A DNA stretch of 6,281 nt from Desulfobacula sp. (GTDB taxonomy: Bacteria; Desulfobacterota; Desulfobacteria; Desulfobacterales; Desulfobacteraceae). The position numbers were made by a program, and so were the translations under genes. Each line of letters begins with the position of its first letter. Positions within the stretch are counted from its first letter, which is position 1. A model generated the notes under the pieces. It did not search any database, was not told where the DNA came from, and saw nothing but the letters and a program-made list of their open reading frames with translations. The stretch lies in assembly GCA_018702715.1 (NCBI GenBank), contig JABIYQ010000610.1, positions 1 to 6,281 of the forward strand, read 5' to 3'. Below, in pieces: positions 6,095 to 6,281 of this stretch.

Positions 6095-6281
6095 CTAGAG
6101 CGCTAAATCTATAAGTTCGACCAGATCATAAACTTTCATTGAACTCTTGATTCTTTTGGAACCTTCATTCAGGTTGAAATGACAAAAGGGACAAATGGAA
6201 ACCATATGATCTGCTCCTGTATCCAGACCTTCCTGTATCCTTAATCCGGCATTTTTTACGGCCCAGTCCCCATATCCTGTC
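6095..6281 (-). CDS. C-terminal end of a cysteine-rich-domain Fe-S oxidoreductase (HdrB/HdrD/GlcF-type), partial
   Basis: The last 61 codons before a TAG stop are visible; the rest lies beyond the right edge. The peptide contains GYGDWAVKNAGLRIQEGL (2-19), then TGADHMVSICPFCHFNL (21-37). The CPFC motif preceded by a GAD-x-hydrophobic-V stretch matches the final CxxC of the cysteine-rich (CCG) domain that binds a [4Fe-4S] cluster in heterodisulfide reductase subunits B/D and related glycolate or lactate oxidase subunits. The paired CC of the same motif should lie about 30 residues upstream, just outside the window. In non-methanogens such proteins act as electron-transfer partners of varied oxidoreductases. 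Its place directly upstream of a methyltransferase gene suggests a redox role linked to methyl metabolism, such as corrinoid reactivation or electron disposal, but the visible part cannot show this. Confidence 0.72.
   Translation of the reverse strand, partial: TGYGDWAVKNAGLRIQEGLDTGADHMVSICPFCHFNLNEGSKRIKSSMKVYDLVELIDLAL

Noticed and set aside
1..6281. CRISPR array, tRNA, rRNA, phage or insertion-sequence content
   Set aside because: No regularly spaced repeats, no tRNA or rRNA-like segment, and no transposase, integrase or phage protein motifs were found on either strand.

Overview
The window reads as one strand of a bacterial chromosome: every supported gene lies on the minus strand, so transcription runs from base 6281 towards base 1. 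The DNA is moderately AT-rich, genes are tightly packed and Shine-Dalgarno sites are good. A MtaA/CmuA-type methyltransferase, a heterodisulfide-reductase-like Fe-S protein and a LivFGHM-type importer side by side suggest an anaerobe. Sulfate-reducing Desulfobacterota (Desulfobacteraceae-like) are my best guess. This is an inference from gene content; no marker gene is present.

Layout in transcription order: (1) 6281-6095, the last 61 codons of a cysteine-rich-domain (HdrB/HdrD/GlcF-type) Fe-S oxidoreductase, cut by the window edge. (2) A 105-base gap with a stem-loop and a short palindrome. (3) 5989-4979, a complete MtaA/CmuA/UroD-family methyltransferase with the zinc ligand pattern HxC...C. 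(4) A 96-base leader with possible alternative hairpins and a near-perfect Shine-Dalgarno. (5) 4882-3695, a secreted branched-chain-amino-acid-type substrate-binding protein. (6) A 142-base gap with a perfect 15-bp inverted repeat. (7) livH-livM-livG-livF (3552-224), with junctions that overlap or are 2 bases apart. (8) 1-223, an operon end with a weak and a strong intrinsic terminator, followed by a possible promoter and the first codons of another gene.

Functionally, genes 4882-224 make a complete periplasmic-binding-protein ABC importer: one binding protein, two permeases and two ATPases. The neighbouring methyltransferase and Fe-S protein raise the possibility that the imported compound is a methylated substrate whose methyl group enters one-carbon metabolism through a corrinoid protein. 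No corrinoid protein or substrate-specific methyltransferase is visible, so this remains a hypothesis. Nothing resembling a CRISPR array, transposon, tRNA, rRNA or phage gene was seen. The ordinary reading is a transport operon beside C1-metabolism genes.
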